From contig NZ_JEOE01000002.1 of NCBI RefSeq assembly GCF_000708885.1, forward strand, positions 124,001-188,000: a DNA stretch of 64,000 nt, written 5' to 3'. Below the pieces are notes generated by a model. The model saw nothing but the letters and a program-made list of their open reading frames with translations. It was not told the origin of the DNA and did not search any database. Below, piece by piece: positions 9,752 through 19,053 of the stretch (the first letter of the stretch is position 1; each line of letters opens with the position of its first letter). This stretch comes from Cellulomonas sp. HZM. GTDB taxonomy: Bacteria; Actinomycetota; Actinomycetes; Actinomycetales; Cellulomonadaceae. The position numbers and the translations under genes are program-made.

Positions 9752-9757
9752 TAGTCT
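9752..9757 (+). promoter_or_regulatory. -10 element of a leaderless nadE promoter
   Basis: TAGTCT followed by 6 nt and the nadE ATG; no Shine-Dalgarno sequence. The spacing places transcription start at or next to the start codon. Confidence 0.6.
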
Positions 9758-9763
9758 CGGTCC

Positions 9764-11395
9764 ATGCCCCGCCCTCGGATCGCGCTCGCCCAGGTCGACA
9801 CGTGCGTCGGCGACGTCGCCGGGAACGCGGCGACGGTCCTCGAGTGGTCACGCCGGGCCGCTGACGCGGGCGCCGACGTCGTCGTGTTCCCCGAGATGAC
9901 CCTCACCGGCTACCCGATCGAGGACCTCGCCCTGCGGGCGTCGTTCCGCCGCGGTGCCTCCGCTGCACTCGACGGCCTGGCCCGCGACCTGGTGTCGGCC
10001 GGGCTGGGCGACCTCGCGGTGCTCGTCGGGACGGTCGGTGAGGTCACGCGTGGCGACGGGCGCACCCGGCCCACGAACCGGGCGGTCCTCGTGCGTGGCG
10101 GCACGGTCGAGGCGACCTACGACAAGCACCACCTGCCGAACTACGGCGTCTTCGACGAGGCGCGCATCTTCGCCTCGGGGGACGACGTGTGCGTGATCGA
10201 GGTCGCGGGTGCGCACCTCGGCGTCGTGATCTGCGAGGACATCTGGCAGGACGGCGGGCCCGTCTCGCAGATGGACGCGCGCGAGGTCGACGCGCTGCTG
10301 GTGCTCAACGGGTCACCGTTCGAGGAGGGCAAGGGGCACGTGCGCACCGACCTCGCCGTGCGCAGGGCTGCGGAGGTCACGGCACCGGTCGCCTACGTCA
10401 ACCTCGTCGGCGGGCAGGACGACCTGGTGTTCGACGGCGGGTCGTTCGTCGTCGCCGAGGACGGGTCGCTGCTCGCGACCGCGCCGCAGTTCGTCGAGCA
10501 CCTGCTCGTCTGGGACCTGGGCGAGCAAGGACCGCAGGTGCCCGCGCTGCAGCCCGACGAGGAGACCTACCGCGCGCTCGTCACCGGGCTGGCCGGCTAC
10601 GTGCGCAAGAACGGGTTCCGATCCGTGGCGCTCGGCCTGTCGGGCGGGATCGACTCGGCGCTCGTCGCGGCGATCGCGGCCGACGCGATCGGCGGCGAGA
10701 ACGTGCACGGCGTCTCGATGCCGTCGGTGTACTCGTCCGAGCACAGCAAGGACGATGCCGAGGACCTCGCGCGGCGCATCGGCGCGCACTACCGCGTGCA
10801 GCCGATCAAGCCGATGGTGGACGCGTTCCAGGGCGAGCTCGGGCTCACCGGTGTCGCCGAGGAGAACCTGCAGGCGCGCATGCGCGGCGTGATCCTCATG
10901 GCACTGTCCAACTCCGAGGGTCACCTCGTGCTGGCGACCGGCAACAAGTCCGAGCTCGCGGTCGGGTACTCGACGATCTACGGCGACGCCGTCGGCGGGT
11001 TCGCGCCGCTCAAGGACGTCGACAAGTCACGCGTCTGGGCGCTGTCGCGGTGGCGCAACGACCACGCCCTCGACGCGGGTGAGATCCCGCCGATCCCCGA
11101 GTCCTCGATCACCAAGCCTCCGAGCGCCGAGCTGCGCCCCGGCCAGGTGGACCAGGACTCGCTGCCGCCCTACGACCTGCTCGACGAGGTGCTGGACGCG
11201 TACGTCGAGCACGCCGAGGGTCGCGCCGAGCTGCTCGCGCGCGGGTTCGACGCCGAGGTCGTGGACAAGGTCCTCTCGCTCGTCGACCGCGCCGAGTGGA
11301 AGCGCCGCCAGTACCCGCTGGGCCCGAAGGTCACCGCGCTCGCGTTCGGGCGGGACCGGCGCCTGCCGGTCACGAGCCGCTGGCGTGAGCCGTGA
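9764..11395 (+). CDS. nadE: Glutamine-dependent NAD+ synthetase
   Basis: 543 aa, two-domain enzyme making NAD+ from nicotinic acid adenine dinucleotide, ATP and glutamine. The N-terminal nitrilase-type glutaminase domain has the catalytic triad E44 ([10 protein letters not shown]), K121 ([14 protein letters not shown]) and C157 (VICEDIW). The C-terminal synthetase domain has the ATP-pyrophosphatase loop SGGIDS at 293-298 and the GNKSE motif. It is shorter than the roughly 680-residue mycobacterial type and close to the roughly 540-residue bacterial type. Divergent from glnA2. Confidence 0.96.
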   Translation: MPRPRIALAQVDTCVGDVAGNAATVLEWSRRAADAGADVVVFPEMTLTGYPIEDLALRASFRRGASAALDGLARDLVSAGLGDLAVLVGTVGEVTRGDGRTRPTNRAVLVRGGTVEATYDKHHLPNYGVFDEARIFASGDDVCVIEVAGAHLGVVICEDIWQDGGPVSQMDAREVDALLVLNGSPFEEGKGHVRTDLAVRRAAEVTAPVAYVNLVGGQDDLVFDGGSFVVAEDGSLLATAPQFVEHLLVWDLGEQGPQVPALQPDEETYRALVTGLAGYVRKNGFRSVALGLSGGIDSALVAAIAADAIGGENVHGVSMPSVYSSEHSKDDAEDLARRIGAHYRVQPIKPMVDAFQGELGLTGVAEENLQARMRGVILMALSNSEGHLVLATGNKSELAVGYSTIYGDAVGGFAPLKDVDKSRVWALSRWRNDHALDAGEIPPIPESSITKPPSAELRPGQVDQDSLPPYDLLDEVLDAYVEHAEGRAELLARGFDAEVVDKVLSLVDRAEWKRRQYPLGPKVTALAFGRDRRLPVTSRWREP

Positions 11396-11407
11396 CCCCC
11401 GACCCCC

Positions 11408-11452
11408 ACGCAGAACCGCTCGACGCAGAACCGCTCGACGCAGAACCGCTCG
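11408..11452 (+). repeat. Three perfect tandem copies of a 15-bp unit
   Basis: ACGCAGAACCGCTCG is repeated three times without a mismatch in the 79-bp gap between nadE and panB, immediately before the panB ribosome site (AAGGAG). Confidence 0.85.
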
Positions 11453-11474
11453 GCACGACGAAGGAGCTCCCCCG

Positions 11475-12284
11475 ATGACCACCCCGAAGCGCGTTCGTGT
11501 GCACCACCTGCGCGAGGCCAAGGACCGCGGCGAGCGACTCACGATGCTGACGGCCTACGACGCCGTGACGGCGCGCATCTTCGACGAGGCCGGCGTCGAC
11601 ATGCTGCTCGTCGGCGACTCGATCGGGAACACGATGCACGGGGACGCCACGACGCTGCCCGTGACGCTCGACGAGATCGTCGTGGCTGCGCGCTCGGTCG
11701 CGCGTGGGGCGCAGCGCGCGTTCGTCGTCGCCGACCTGCCGTTCGGCACCTACGAGGCCGGTCCGGAGCAGGCGCTCGCGTCCGCGGTACGCGTCATGAA
11801 GGAGACCGGCGTCTCCGCGGTGAAGTTCGAGGGCGGCCGCCGCGTGGTGCCGCAGATCCGAGCGCTCACGGAGGCGGGCATCCCCGTGGTCGCGCACCTC
11901 GGCTACACGCCGCAGTCGGAGAACCTGCTCGGTGGTCCCCGCGTGCAGGGACGCGGCGACGAGGCCGCGGAAGCACTGAGCGCGGACGCCGTGGCTGTCG
12001 CCGAGGCCGGCGCGGTCGCCGTCGTCCTGGAGATGGTGCCGGCGCCGGTCGCGGCCCGTGTCACGGAGATCGTGCAGATCCCGACGATCGGCATCGGGGC
12101 GGGCGCCGAGTGCGACGGCCAGGTGCTCGTGTGGGTCGACATGGCGGGCATGACGGACTGGTCGCCGCGGTTCGCGAAGCGGTTCGGCGAGGTCGGCGCC
12201 GCGCTGCGTGCCGCCGCGTCCTCGTACGTCGAGGAGGTGCGCGGCGGGACGTTCCCCGACGCGGCCCACCAGTTCGACGCGTGA
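11475..12284 (+). CDS. panB: 3-methyl-2-oxobutanoate hydroxymethyltransferase PanB
   Basis: 269 aa TIM-barrel enzyme, first committed step of pantothenate (coenzyme A) synthesis: transfers a hydroxymethyl group from methylene-tetrahydrofolate to ketoisovalerate. Motifs: [47 protein letters not shown] and the catalytic-glutamate region [11 protein letters not shown], then [16 protein letters not shown]. Start ATG 11475 has AAGGAG 8 nt upstream. The next gene follows 10 bp after the stop. Confidence 0.96.
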   Translation: MTTPKRVRVHHLREAKDRGERLTMLTAYDAVTARIFDEAGVDMLLVGDSIGNTMHGDATTLPVTLDEIVVAARSVARGAQRAFVVADLPFGTYEAGPEQALASAVRVMKETGVSAVKFEGGRRVVPQIRALTEAGIPVVAHLGYTPQSENLLGGPRVQGRGDEAAEALSADAVAVAEAGAVAVVLEMVPAPVAARVTEIVQIPTIGIGAGAECDGQVLVWVDMAGMTDWSPRFAKRFGEVGAALRAAASSYVEEVRGGTFPDAAHQFDA

Positions 12285-12294
12285 GGGCGGGCGC

Positions 12295-13275
12295 GTGAGG
12301 CGGGCGCTGCTCGCGCTCGCGGTCCTCGCTGGAGCCGTCGGCCTGACGCTGGCGGTCCCGCTGCTGGGCGGCGCCCTCGGCGTGGCGCAGCTCGTGTCGT
12401 TCCGGGCGGTCGTGGCGCTCGCCGCGGTCGTGGTCGCGCTCGTCGCCCTCGGTGCCGGGGCACTCACCCGGTCGGTTCGGCTCGTCGTCCCGCTCGTCGT
12501 CGTGCTCGTCGTCGCCGCCCTCGCCCAGATCGGCGTGCTGGCCGCCCGCGCAGTCCCGCGATCGCAGGTGGACGCCGACGGCCCCAGGCTCACCGTCCTG
12601 TCCTTCAACACGCTCGGCACCGTGCGGCCCGACGAGCTGGCGCGGCTCGTCGAGAGCACCGGCGCGGACGTCGTCGTCCTGCCCGAGACCTCCGAGCAGA
12701 CCGCGGTCCGGACCGCGACTCTCCTCGCCGACGAGGGCCGGACGATGCAGGTCCACGCGGCCGCGAGCCGGTCGGCCTACGTGGACGGCGTCGCCCTGCT
12801 CGTGTCGCCCGCCGTCGGCGACTACCCGGACGCGACGTCGCTCGGGATGGAGCACGGGGCGCTGCGAGCTCGGCCCTCCGGCACCGGCCCCGTCCTGGTC
12901 GCCGTCCACCCGGTCGCGCCCGTGGCGGCCGACGCGATGGGCACCTGGCGACGGGAGACCCGCGAGGCGGCCGACGAGTGCGCGATCCCCGGTGCGATCG
13001 TCGCGGGCGACCTCAACGCGACGCTCGACCACCCCGGGCTTCGTCACCTGCGGTGCACCGACGCCGCACGCGCCGTCGGCCAGGCGTGGCATGGGACGTG
13101 GCCCGCGAGCACACCCGGCTGGCTGGCGACCCCGATCGACCACGTGCTCGTCGACGGTGCCACCTGGCGCGTCGATGACTTCCGCGTGCTGCCCGCCACG
13201 GGCGGCAGCGACCACCGACCCGTCGTCGCCGTCCTCACGCACCGCCAGCCGCACGCCGGGCTCGGCGATCAGTAG
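12295..13275 (+). CDS. Membrane-anchored endonuclease/exonuclease/phosphatase family protein
   Basis: 326 aa. Three N-terminal membrane helices (residues about 3-80) are followed by an EEP-fold domain (PF03372). The fold's catalytic signatures are present: VLSFNTLG, VVLPETSEQT, VAGDLNATLDHPG and GGSDHRPVV. Such membrane-linked EEP proteins are common in actinobacteria and usually of unknown substrate (phosphodiesters, possibly phospholipid or nucleic acid). GTG 12295 is the first start after panB and has GAGGGCGGG upstream. It is convergent with, and overlaps by 7 bp, the gene at 13269. Confidence 0.82.
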   Translation: MRRALLALAVLAGAVGLTLAVPLLGGALGVAQLVSFRAVVALAAVVVALVALGAGALTRSVRLVVPLVVVLVVAALAQIGVLAARAVPRSQVDADGPRLTVLSFNTLGTVRPDELARLVESTGADVVVLPETSEQTAVRTATLLADEGRTMQVHAAASRSAYVDGVALLVSPAVGDYPDATSLGMEHGALRARPSGTGPVLVAVHPVAPVAADAMGTWRRETREAADECAIPGAIVAGDLNATLDHPGLRHLRCTDAARAVGQAWHGTWPASTPGWLATPIDHVLVDGATWRVDDFRVLPATGGSDHRPVVAVLTHRQPHAGLGDQ

Positions 13276-13883
13276 CCCGTGTACCTGCCCGGCCGGTGGT
13301 TGAGCGCGAGGATCACGTTGAGCAGCACCGCACCCAGCGCGGACAGCGCGACCGTCGTGGGGTCCGTCACGGTGAACGCGCACAGCACGACGACCGAGTC
13401 GAGCGCCATCTGCACGTACCCCGCCCGCCAGCCGGCTCGTTCCTGCGCGATCAGCGCGACGATGTTGAACCCGCCGACGCTCGCCCGGTGCCGGAACAGG
13501 ATGAGCAGCCCGACGCCGGCCAGGACGTTGCCCGCGACGACGCCGTAGGGCGTGGGCATGTGCAGCGTCCCGAGCATCGCCGGGTGCAGCGCGCTGAACC
13601 CGGACACCAGCCCGATGCACAGCGCGGTGCGCAGCGTGAAGTCCCACCCCTTCTTCGAGACGGCCAGCACCAGGAAGGGGACGTTGACCAGCGCGAACAG
13701 CACTCCGAAGGGGACGGACACGACGTTGACCAGGAGCAGCGACAACCCCGCCGTCCCACCCGTCACGGCATGCACCTCGTGCAGCAGGAACAGCCCGAGC
13801 GACAGCACGAACGTGCCGGTCAGCAGCCCGACGACGTCCTCGACGACCGAGTGACGGACGACCGGCCAGGCATCGGTGGGCAC
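13269..13883 (-). CDS. YitT/YczE-type membrane protein
   Basis: About 204 aa with five or six hydrophobic helices and the family segments GGTAGLSLLL near the N-terminus and GGFNIVALI near the C-terminus. YczE/YitT-like proteins (DUF161 group) are integral membrane proteins without a settled function. The start is uncertain. GTG 13883 is used. A CTG at 13919 would overlap the upstream stop and add 12 residues. The next upstream in-frame ATG would require reading through the neighbouring gene. Confidence 0.75.
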   Translation of the reverse strand: MPTDAWPVVRHSVVEDVVGLLTGTFVLSLGLFLLHEVHAVTGGTAGLSLLLVNVVSVPFGVLFALVNVPFLVLAVSKKGWDFTLRTALCIGLVSGFSALHPAMLGTLHMPTPYGVVAGNVLAGVGLLILFRHRASVGGFNIVALIAQERAGWRAGYVQMALDSVVVLCAFTVTDPTTVALSALGAVLLNVILALNHRPGRYTGY

Positions 13884-13915
13884 GCGCTGGACCGCCTTCC
13901 GGGCCGGCTGCTGGC

Positions 13916-14086
13916 TCAGCGCTGCTCGTCCTCCTCGTCCCACGCCTTCGCGCGGGCCTTCGCCTTCTCGATCGCGTGCGCCGCCTCGTCGCGCGACGGG
14001 TACGGACCCATCACCTTGCTCCAGTCGCTCTGGCGACCCTCCTCGACCTCGTGCGTCTCGGTGTTGAACCAGTACTCGGTGGCCAT
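13916..14086 (-). CDS. Small conserved SPOR/Met-aminopeptidase-adjacent protein
   Basis: 56 aa, highly charged: begins MATEYWFNTETHEVEEG and contains MGPYPSRDEAAHAIEKA followed by an acidic end. The GPYPSRDEA pattern resembles the core of SPOR-like small actinobacterial proteins. A good ribosome site (AGGAGAGG, about 6 nt before ATG) supports it. It is divergent from map and lies just upstream of the YitT gene with the same orientation. Function unknown. Confidence 0.75.
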   Translation of the reverse strand: MATEYWFNTETHEVEEGRQSDWSKVMGPYPSRDEAAHAIEKAKARAKAWDEEDEQR

Positions 14087-14115
14087 GTGAGTCCTCTCCT
14101 GTCGGTCGGCGTTCG

Positions 14116-14121
14116 TAGACT
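14116..14121 (+). promoter_or_regulatory. -10 element of a leaderless map promoter
   Basis: TAGACT, then 6 nt, then the map ATG. No Shine-Dalgarno sequence is present. Confidence 0.6.
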
Positions 14122-14127
14122 GCCAGC

Positions 14128-14997
14128 ATGTCGATCTCGTCCGCCCGCGCCGCGCTCGTGCCCGGAACCGTCAGCCCGCGTCGGGCCGTCCCGCCGACCA
14201 TCGCGCGACCGGAGTACGTCGGCAAGCCGGGACCGCAGCAGTGGACCGGGTCGGACGTGTTCGACGCCGACACGATCGAGCGCATCCGGGTGGCGGCGCG
14301 CATCGCTGCGCAGGCCCTCGCGGAGGTCGGCCGGCACGTCGAGCCCGGTGTCACCACCGACGAGCTCGACCGCATCGGGCACGAGTTCATGGTCGACCAC
14401 GGCGCCTACCCGTCGACCCTCGGCTACCGCGGCTTCCCCAAGGCGCTGTGCACCTCGGTCAACGAGGTGATCTGCCACGGCATCCCGGACTCGACGGTCG
14501 TGCAGGACGGCGACATCGTGAACGTCGACGTCACGGCGTACATCGGCGGGGTGCACGGGGACAACAACGCGACGTTCCTCGCGGGCGACGTCGACGAGGA
14601 GTCGCGGCTGCTCGTCGAGCGCACGCAGGAGGCGCTCGCGCGCGCGATCAAGGCGGTCCGCCCCGGGCGTGAGCTCAACGTGATCGGCCGGGTGATCGAG
14701 AAGTACGCGGCGCGCTTCGGCTACGGGGTCGTGCGCGACTACACGGGTCACGGCGTCGGCCCGGCGTTCCACACGGGCCTCGTGGTCCCGCACTACGACG
14801 CAGCGCCGATGTACGACACCGTGATGGAGCCCGGCATGGTCTTCACCATCGAGCCGATGCTGAACCTGGGAACTCCTGATTGGATCATGTGGGACGACGA
14901 CTGGACGGTCGTGACGGCCGACGGCCGCCGCAGCGCGCAGTTCGAGCACACCCTGCTGGTCACCGATGACGGAGCGGAGATCCTGACACTGCCATGA
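14128..14997 (+). CDS. map: Methionine aminopeptidase, type I
   Basis: 289 aa; removes the initiator Met from nascent proteins. All five metal ligands are present: D134, D145, H208, E242 and E273, plus the substrate-binding His (H117 in CHGIPDS). The roughly 40-residue N-terminal extension containing PxxPTIxRPEYVGK is the linker extension typical of the longer actinobacterial MetAP1c paralogue. The stop overlaps the ppgK start (ATGA), indicating coupled translation. Confidence 0.96.
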   Translation: MSISSARAALVPGTVSPRRAVPPTIARPEYVGKPGPQQWTGSDVFDADTIERIRVAARIAAQALAEVGRHVEPGVTTDELDRIGHEFMVDHGAYPSTLGYRGFPKALCTSVNEVICHGIPDSTVVQDGDIVNVDVTAYIGGVHGDNNATFLAGDVDEESRLLVERTQEALARAIKAVRPGRELNVIGRVIEKYAARFGYGVVRDYTGHGVGPAFHTGLVVPHYDAAPMYDTVMEPGMVFTIEPMLNLGTPDWIMWDDDWTVVTADGRRSAQFEHTLLVTDDGAEILTLP

Positions 14998-15764
14998 GCA
15001 AGCACTCGAAGAAGCACGAGACGGCGTTCGGCATCGACATCGGCGGCAGCGGCATCAAGGGCGCTCCTGTCGACCTGCACGACGGCGAGTTCGCCGACGA
15101 CCGGCTGCGCATCCCGACGCCGCAGCCTGCGACGCCCGACGCGGTGGCGAAGACCGTTGCGGAGATCGTCGACTCGTTCGACCTGGGCAAGCACGTGCCG
15201 ATCGGCGTCACGTTCCCGGCCGTCATGCTGCACGGCGTCGCGCAGTCGGCTGCCAACGTCGACGAGTCGTGGATCGGCACCGACGCTGAGAAGCTCTTCA
15301 GCAAGGCGACCGACCGCACGGTCGTGGCCGTCAACGACGCCGACGCCGCCGGGTACGCCGAGGTGCTGTACGGCGCGGCGAAGGACGTCAAGGGCGTCGT
15401 GCTCGTCGTCACGCTCGGCACGGGCATCGGGTCGGCACTGGTCGTCGACGGTCGGCTCGTTCCCAACACCGAGCTCGGGCACCTCGAGATCGACGGCCAC
15501 GACGCGGAGTCGCGTGCGGCCGAGTCCGCGCGCGACCGGGACGGTCTCGACTGGGAGCAGTGGGCACAGCGGCTGCAGCGCTACTTCTCCGTCGTCGAGA
15601 ACCTGTTCTGGCCCGACCTCATCGTCGTGGGCGGCGGCGTCAGCAAGCACGACGAGGACTTCCTGCCGCTGCTCGACCTGCGCACCAAGATCGTGCCCGC
15701 GAAGCTGCGCAACGCCGCGGGCATCGTCGGGGCGGCCGCACTCGCGGCAGAGGCCGACGACTGA
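14994..15764 (+). CDS. ppgK: Polyphosphate glucokinase
   Basis: 256 aa ROK-family kinase that phosphorylates glucose with polyphosphate (and usually ATP). The N-terminal phosphate motif is [15 protein letters not shown]. The enzyme-specific [13 protein letters not shown] segment follows a [11 protein letters not shown] stretch. These closely match mycobacterial and Arthrobacter PpgK. Translationally coupled to map. It can feed glucose from the maltodextrin locus (52.7-63 kb) into glycolysis. Confidence 0.95.
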   Translation: MSKHSKKHETAFGIDIGGSGIKGAPVDLHDGEFADDRLRIPTPQPATPDAVAKTVAEIVDSFDLGKHVPIGVTFPAVMLHGVAQSAANVDESWIGTDAEKLFSKATDRTVVAVNDADAAGYAEVLYGAAKDVKGVVLVVTLGTGIGSALVVDGRLVPNTELGHLEIDGHDAESRAAESARDRDGLDWEQWAQRLQRYFSVVENLFWPDLIVVGGGVSKHDEDFLPLLDLRTKIVPAKLRNAAGIVGAAALAAEADD

Positions 15765-15770
15765 CCGGGC

Positions 15771-17705
15771 TCACTCCCCCAGCACGGGCTTGAGCTCCTC
15801 GATGTGCCACCGGCGCCGCTCGCGCACGACGAGCACGCCGGCGGCCACGGCCACCACCAGGAACCCGAGCACGACGACGACGTCGCGCCAGAACCGGCCG
15901 TCGGGACCGCCGGTCATCGCGATCCGCAGGCCGTCGACCACGTAGGTCATCGGCAGCACCGGGTGGATCGCCTGGAAGAAGCCCGGCAACGTCTGCACGG
16001 GGTAGATCCCCGCGCAGCTGGTGAGCTGCAGCATCAGCAGCGCGAGCGCGATCGACGACCCGACGACGCCGAACGCGGTGCGCAGCGTGTGCGCCACCGC
16101 GGTGAACGCGAGCGACGCGAGCACGACGAGCAGCAGCAGGCCGGGCCACGACACCGGGTCCAGGCCGAGCGCGAGCGCGATCACCGCCGTGAGCACGAGC
16201 GCGCCCGCGACCCCGATCGCCGCGACCGGCAGGAAGCCCGCGAGCGCGACGGTCACGGATCGCGCGCGTGACGCGAGCCCTCGCGGGTTCACCGGACGCA
16301 GCACGGTGAACGCGACCACGCCGAACACGCACAGCGCGATCCCGAAGAAGAACGGGGCGAGCCCCGCACCGTACGTCGCGGCCTGATGGACGCCGCGCTG
16401 CTCGATGAGCGACGGCGAGGAGATGGACTGGGCCGTCGCGTCGGGGTCGGTCACGGACGGCACCTTCGTCGCGGCGCTCGACAGCTTGTCCGCCAGCTCG
16501 CCGGCGCCGTCGTGCAGCTTCTGCGTGCCGGTCGCCAGGTCGTCGGCCCCGTCCTGCGCCTTCGCGAGCGCCGGCGTGAGCTTCGCCAGGCCGTCGGCGA
16601 CGTCACGTGAGCCGGTCGCGAGCCGATCGATGTCCGCCTGCGCCCCTCGGATCTTCGACTGGATCGCCGGCACCTTCGCGTCGACCGCCTTCGCGCGCGA
16701 GTGCACGGTCCCCGCCGCGCTCGCGACGTCCTTCGTCGCGTCGACGACGTCGTCGGCTCGCGCGTCGGCCTGCTTCGCCGTCTTGAGCGCACGCACGTAG
16801 GCCGGGTCGTCTGCGAGCTCGGGGTGCGCCTTGGCGAGCGCCGTCAGGTCGTCGACGGTCGCCGACGTCCGGCCCGCGAGGCCGTCCGAGCCCGAGGCGA
16901 CGGCATCGGTGAGGTCGGCGACCGCGCCGGTGAGGTCGTCGGCAGCGTCCGCGACGCCCGGCAGCGCCGGGACGATCTCGTCGACGAGCGGGTCGACGAC
17001 CGCGGCGATGCGCTCGTCGCCGTCCGCCACCTGGTCCGCGCCGTCGGTGAGCTTGCCGCTCGCGGTCACCGCGTCGCCCAGCCCGTCGGACAGCTTCTCG
17101 GCCCCGTCGTGTGCCTTCGTCGCGCCGTCCGCGAGCTGCGTCGCGCCGTCCGCCGCCTGCTCCAGGCCGTCGCGCAGGTCGTCGAGCTGCCCGAACGCGA
17201 CCCGCAGGTACGCCGCCGTCGCCGCCTGGTTGATGCGTTCCTGCAGCTCGAGCGCCGCCCCCCTGCTCGCGACCGACACGACGAAGCCGTTGGCGCCGTC
17301 GCGAGCGAGGATCACGTGCGCCTGCTGCGGGTCCTTCCCGGCGACCGACGCGAGCGACGCGGAGAACTCGCGCGGGATCGTGAGCGTCATCAGGTACGTG
17401 CCGTCGGCCAGGCCGCTCGCGGCATCCGCGGCGTCGGTCGTCGTCCAGTCGACCACCGGTTCGGCCTCGAGCTGTTCGACCATCTCGTCACCCGCGGCGA
17501 CGCGCTCGCCCTGCTCGGTCACGGGCTCGTCCTCGTTGACGACCGCGACCTTGATCGAGCCGACCTTCGAGTACGGGTCCCAGTTGGACCAGAGGTACAG
17601 GCCGCCGTACAGCGTCGGGACGATCACGAGGAACGCGATCGCCGCGCGCTCGAGCGGCCGTCGGTAGCGGCGCAGCTCGCTCCACGCGAGCGCCAGCGCG
17701 CTCAC
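15771..17705 (-). CDS. YhgE/Pip domain membrane protein
   Basis: 644 aa. One N-terminal membrane helix (IAFLVIVPTLYGGLYLW, about residues 20-40) is followed by a large extracytoplasmic region rich in DGA/AxxL heptads (DGATQLADGATKAHDG), then five C-terminal helices of the ABC-2 permease type. This is the YhgE/Pip architecture, related to phage-infection protein Pip and the ESX/type VII-linked YueB; members act in export or as phage receptors. Start GTG 17705 overlaps the stop of the ATPase gene (GTGA), so the two form an ABC-like pair. Confidence 0.88.
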   Translation of the reverse strand: MSALALAWSELRRYRRPLERAAIAFLVIVPTLYGGLYLWSNWDPYSKVGSIKVAVVNEDEPVTEQGERVAAGDEMVEQLEAEPVVDWTTTDAADAASGLADGTYLMTLTIPREFSASLASVAGKDPQQAHVILARDGANGFVVSVASRGAALELQERINQAATAAYLRVAFGQLDDLRDGLEQAADGATQLADGATKAHDGAEKLSDGLGDAVTASGKLTDGADQVADGDERIAAVVDPLVDEIVPALPGVADAADDLTGAVADLTDAVASGSDGLAGRTSATVDDLTALAKAHPELADDPAYVRALKTAKQADARADDVVDATKDVASAAGTVHSRAKAVDAKVPAIQSKIRGAQADIDRLATGSRDVADGLAKLTPALAKAQDGADDLATGTQKLHDGAGELADKLSSAATKVPSVTDPDATAQSISSPSLIEQRGVHQAATYGAGLAPFFFGIALCVFGVVAFTVLRPVNPRGLASRARSVTVALAGFLPVAAIGVAGALVLTAVIALALGLDPVSWPGLLLLVVLASLAFTAVAHTLRTAFGVVGSSIALALLMLQLTSCAGIYPVQTLPGFFQAIHPVLPMTYVVDGLRIAMTGGPDGRFWRDVVVVLGFLVVAVAAGVLVVRERRRWHIEELKPVLGE

Positions 17706-18544
17706 GACGCGTCCCGCACGTGCTCGGCCGGCGTACGTGGGAGCTCGACGACCCTCGTCGCGCTGCCGCTCTCCCTGCTGGTCGTCGCGAGCACCGCGAC
17801 ACCTGTCGCTGCGATCGCGGCGAGGGTCTCGCCCGCGGCGCGCAGCTCGTCGGCCCGGAGCCCGCGGTCGAGGTCGTCGACCACGAGCACCTCGTGCGGT
17901 GCGAGCAACGCGAGCGCGAGGGCCAGGCGGACCTGGTCGAGACGGCCCAGGTGCTCGACCATCGTGGAACGCGGCGCGTCGAGGCCGACGAGCCGCGCGG
18001 CCTCGTCGAACGCGAGCGGAGCACCGTTGCCGTCCGTGGGCCGCCCGCGCTCCCAGCGTGAGCGTTCTCTCGCGGACTCCCCGACCGTGAGCCACTCCTG
18101 CGGCTCTACCTGCGGCAGCACGCGGGCCACCGAGGTCCGCGCGCGCACGGACCGCGCCGCACCGGCGCCCGCCCGCGCGTGGCTCAGCTCCGCACCCAGC
18201 ACCCGCAGCGAACCCGCGGTGAATCGTGCGCGTCCGACGAGCGCCAGGAGCAGCATCGACCGTCCCGTCCCACCGCTGCCGACGAGCTCGACGGACTCCC
18301 CCGGGTCGACGTCGAGGTCGACGTGCCGGAACACCCAACCCGTACGGAGTCGCAGGCCGAGCCCGCGCGCGACGACCACGGGCGCCGACGCGACGTCGTC
18401 GGGCTCGTCGGGCTCGTCGGGCTCGTCCTGCTCGCCGACCGCTGCGTCGTCCTCGACGGCCGGGCCCTCCGTCCGGTCGCCGGCCCACGGCTCGTCCGGT
18501 GCATCGTCTACCGACGGTGCGGCGATCTCGGCGGGGTCGGTCAC
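17702..18544 (-). CDS. Degenerate ABC-type ATP-binding protein paired with YhgE/Pip
   Basis: 280 aa. ABC ATPase fold, but key motifs are altered. The Walker A region reads GSGGTGRS (about residues 89-96), with Arg for the invariant Lys. The signature LSGGQ is replaced by LGRLDQ. Walker B ends VLVVDDLDRG, with Asp rather than Glu as catalytic carboxylate. The N-terminus is acidic with a DEPDEPDEPDD repeat. GTG 18544 has GGAGG 5 nt upstream; ATG 18583 has no ribosome site. Coupled to the YhgE/Pip gene. It may bind but not hydrolyse ATP. Confidence 0.8.
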   Translation of the reverse strand: MTDPAEIAAPSVDDAPDEPWAGDRTEGPAVEDDAAVGEQDEPDEPDEPDDVASAPVVVARGLGLRLRTGWVFRHVDLDVDPGESVELVGSGGTGRSMLLLALVGRARFTAGSLRVLGAELSHARAGAGAARSVRARTSVARVLPQVEPQEWLTVGESARERSRWERGRPTDGNGAPLAFDEAARLVGLDAPRSTMVEHLGRLDQVRLALALALLAPHEVLVVDDLDRGLRADELRAAGETLAAIAATGVAVLATTSRESGSATRVVELPRTPAEHVRDAS

Positions 18545-18710
18545 GGGGTCCTCCACGGGCGTCGACGACGGTGCTCCCAGCATGGTCGACCGATGCGGTC
18601 GCCGCACCGTGCCTACCTGCTACCCGCTGCTACCCGCGTGCCCGCCGGGACCCAGCGACACCCCGCGCGGTCGCACCCATCCGACGAGCGCGCGGCTCCG
18701 AACCCCGCGC

Positions 18711-19007
18711 ATGACGATCCCGCCCTGGCTCTCGAGCCGCGAGCTCGTGATCCTCTCCCACCTGGCCCTGCCGCTGACGCTCGAGCAGATCGGCGCCTCG
18801 CTGTTCGTGTCGCGCAACACCGTGAAGACCCAGGTGCGGTCGATCTACGCGAAGCTCGGCGTGAGCGACCGTGCGAGCGCGGTGCGCCGGGCCCACGACC
18901 TCGGCCTGCTGCCGGTGAGCGAGCTGCCAGCGCGCGACGCCCCCGAGGTGCCGTTGCCGCACGCCCCGTGGACGGGAGCCCGCAGACCTCCGCGGTACCT
19001 GTCGTGA
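18711..19007 (+). CDS. Small LuxR-type helix-turn-helix protein
   Basis: 98 aa. Almost the whole protein is a GerE/LuxR DNA-binding domain: LSSRELVILSHLALPLTLEQ, IGASLFVSRNTVKTQVRSIY, AKLGVSDRASAVRRA. No receiver, sensor or ATPase domain is seen. It could be a stand-alone regulator or the surviving C-terminus of a larger LuxR protein. The ATG at 18711 lacks a clear ribosome site, and an in-frame GTG at 18609 is possible but would add Pro/Cys-rich sequence unlike a protein domain. Confidence 0.7.
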   Translation: MTIPPWLSSRELVILSHLALPLTLEQIGASLFVSRNTVKTQVRSIYAKLGVSDRASAVRRAHDLGLLPVSELPARDAPEVPLPHAPWTGARRPPRYLS

Positions 19008-19039
19008 CGCGCCCGCGCGCGGATGTCGGTGGGTGCCCG

Positions 19040-19045
19040 TAGCGT
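19040..19045 (+). promoter_or_regulatory. -10 element, probable leaderless promoter of the VOC gene
   Basis: TAGCGT with 8 nt to the ATG at 19054 and no ribosome site between. Confidence 0.45.
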
Positions 19046-19053
19046 GCGGCCGC

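Noticed and set aside
18400-18450. GGGCTCGTC tandem repeats
   Set aside because: In-frame repeat encoding the DEPDEPDEP stretch of the ATPase N-terminus; explained as coding low-complexity sequence.
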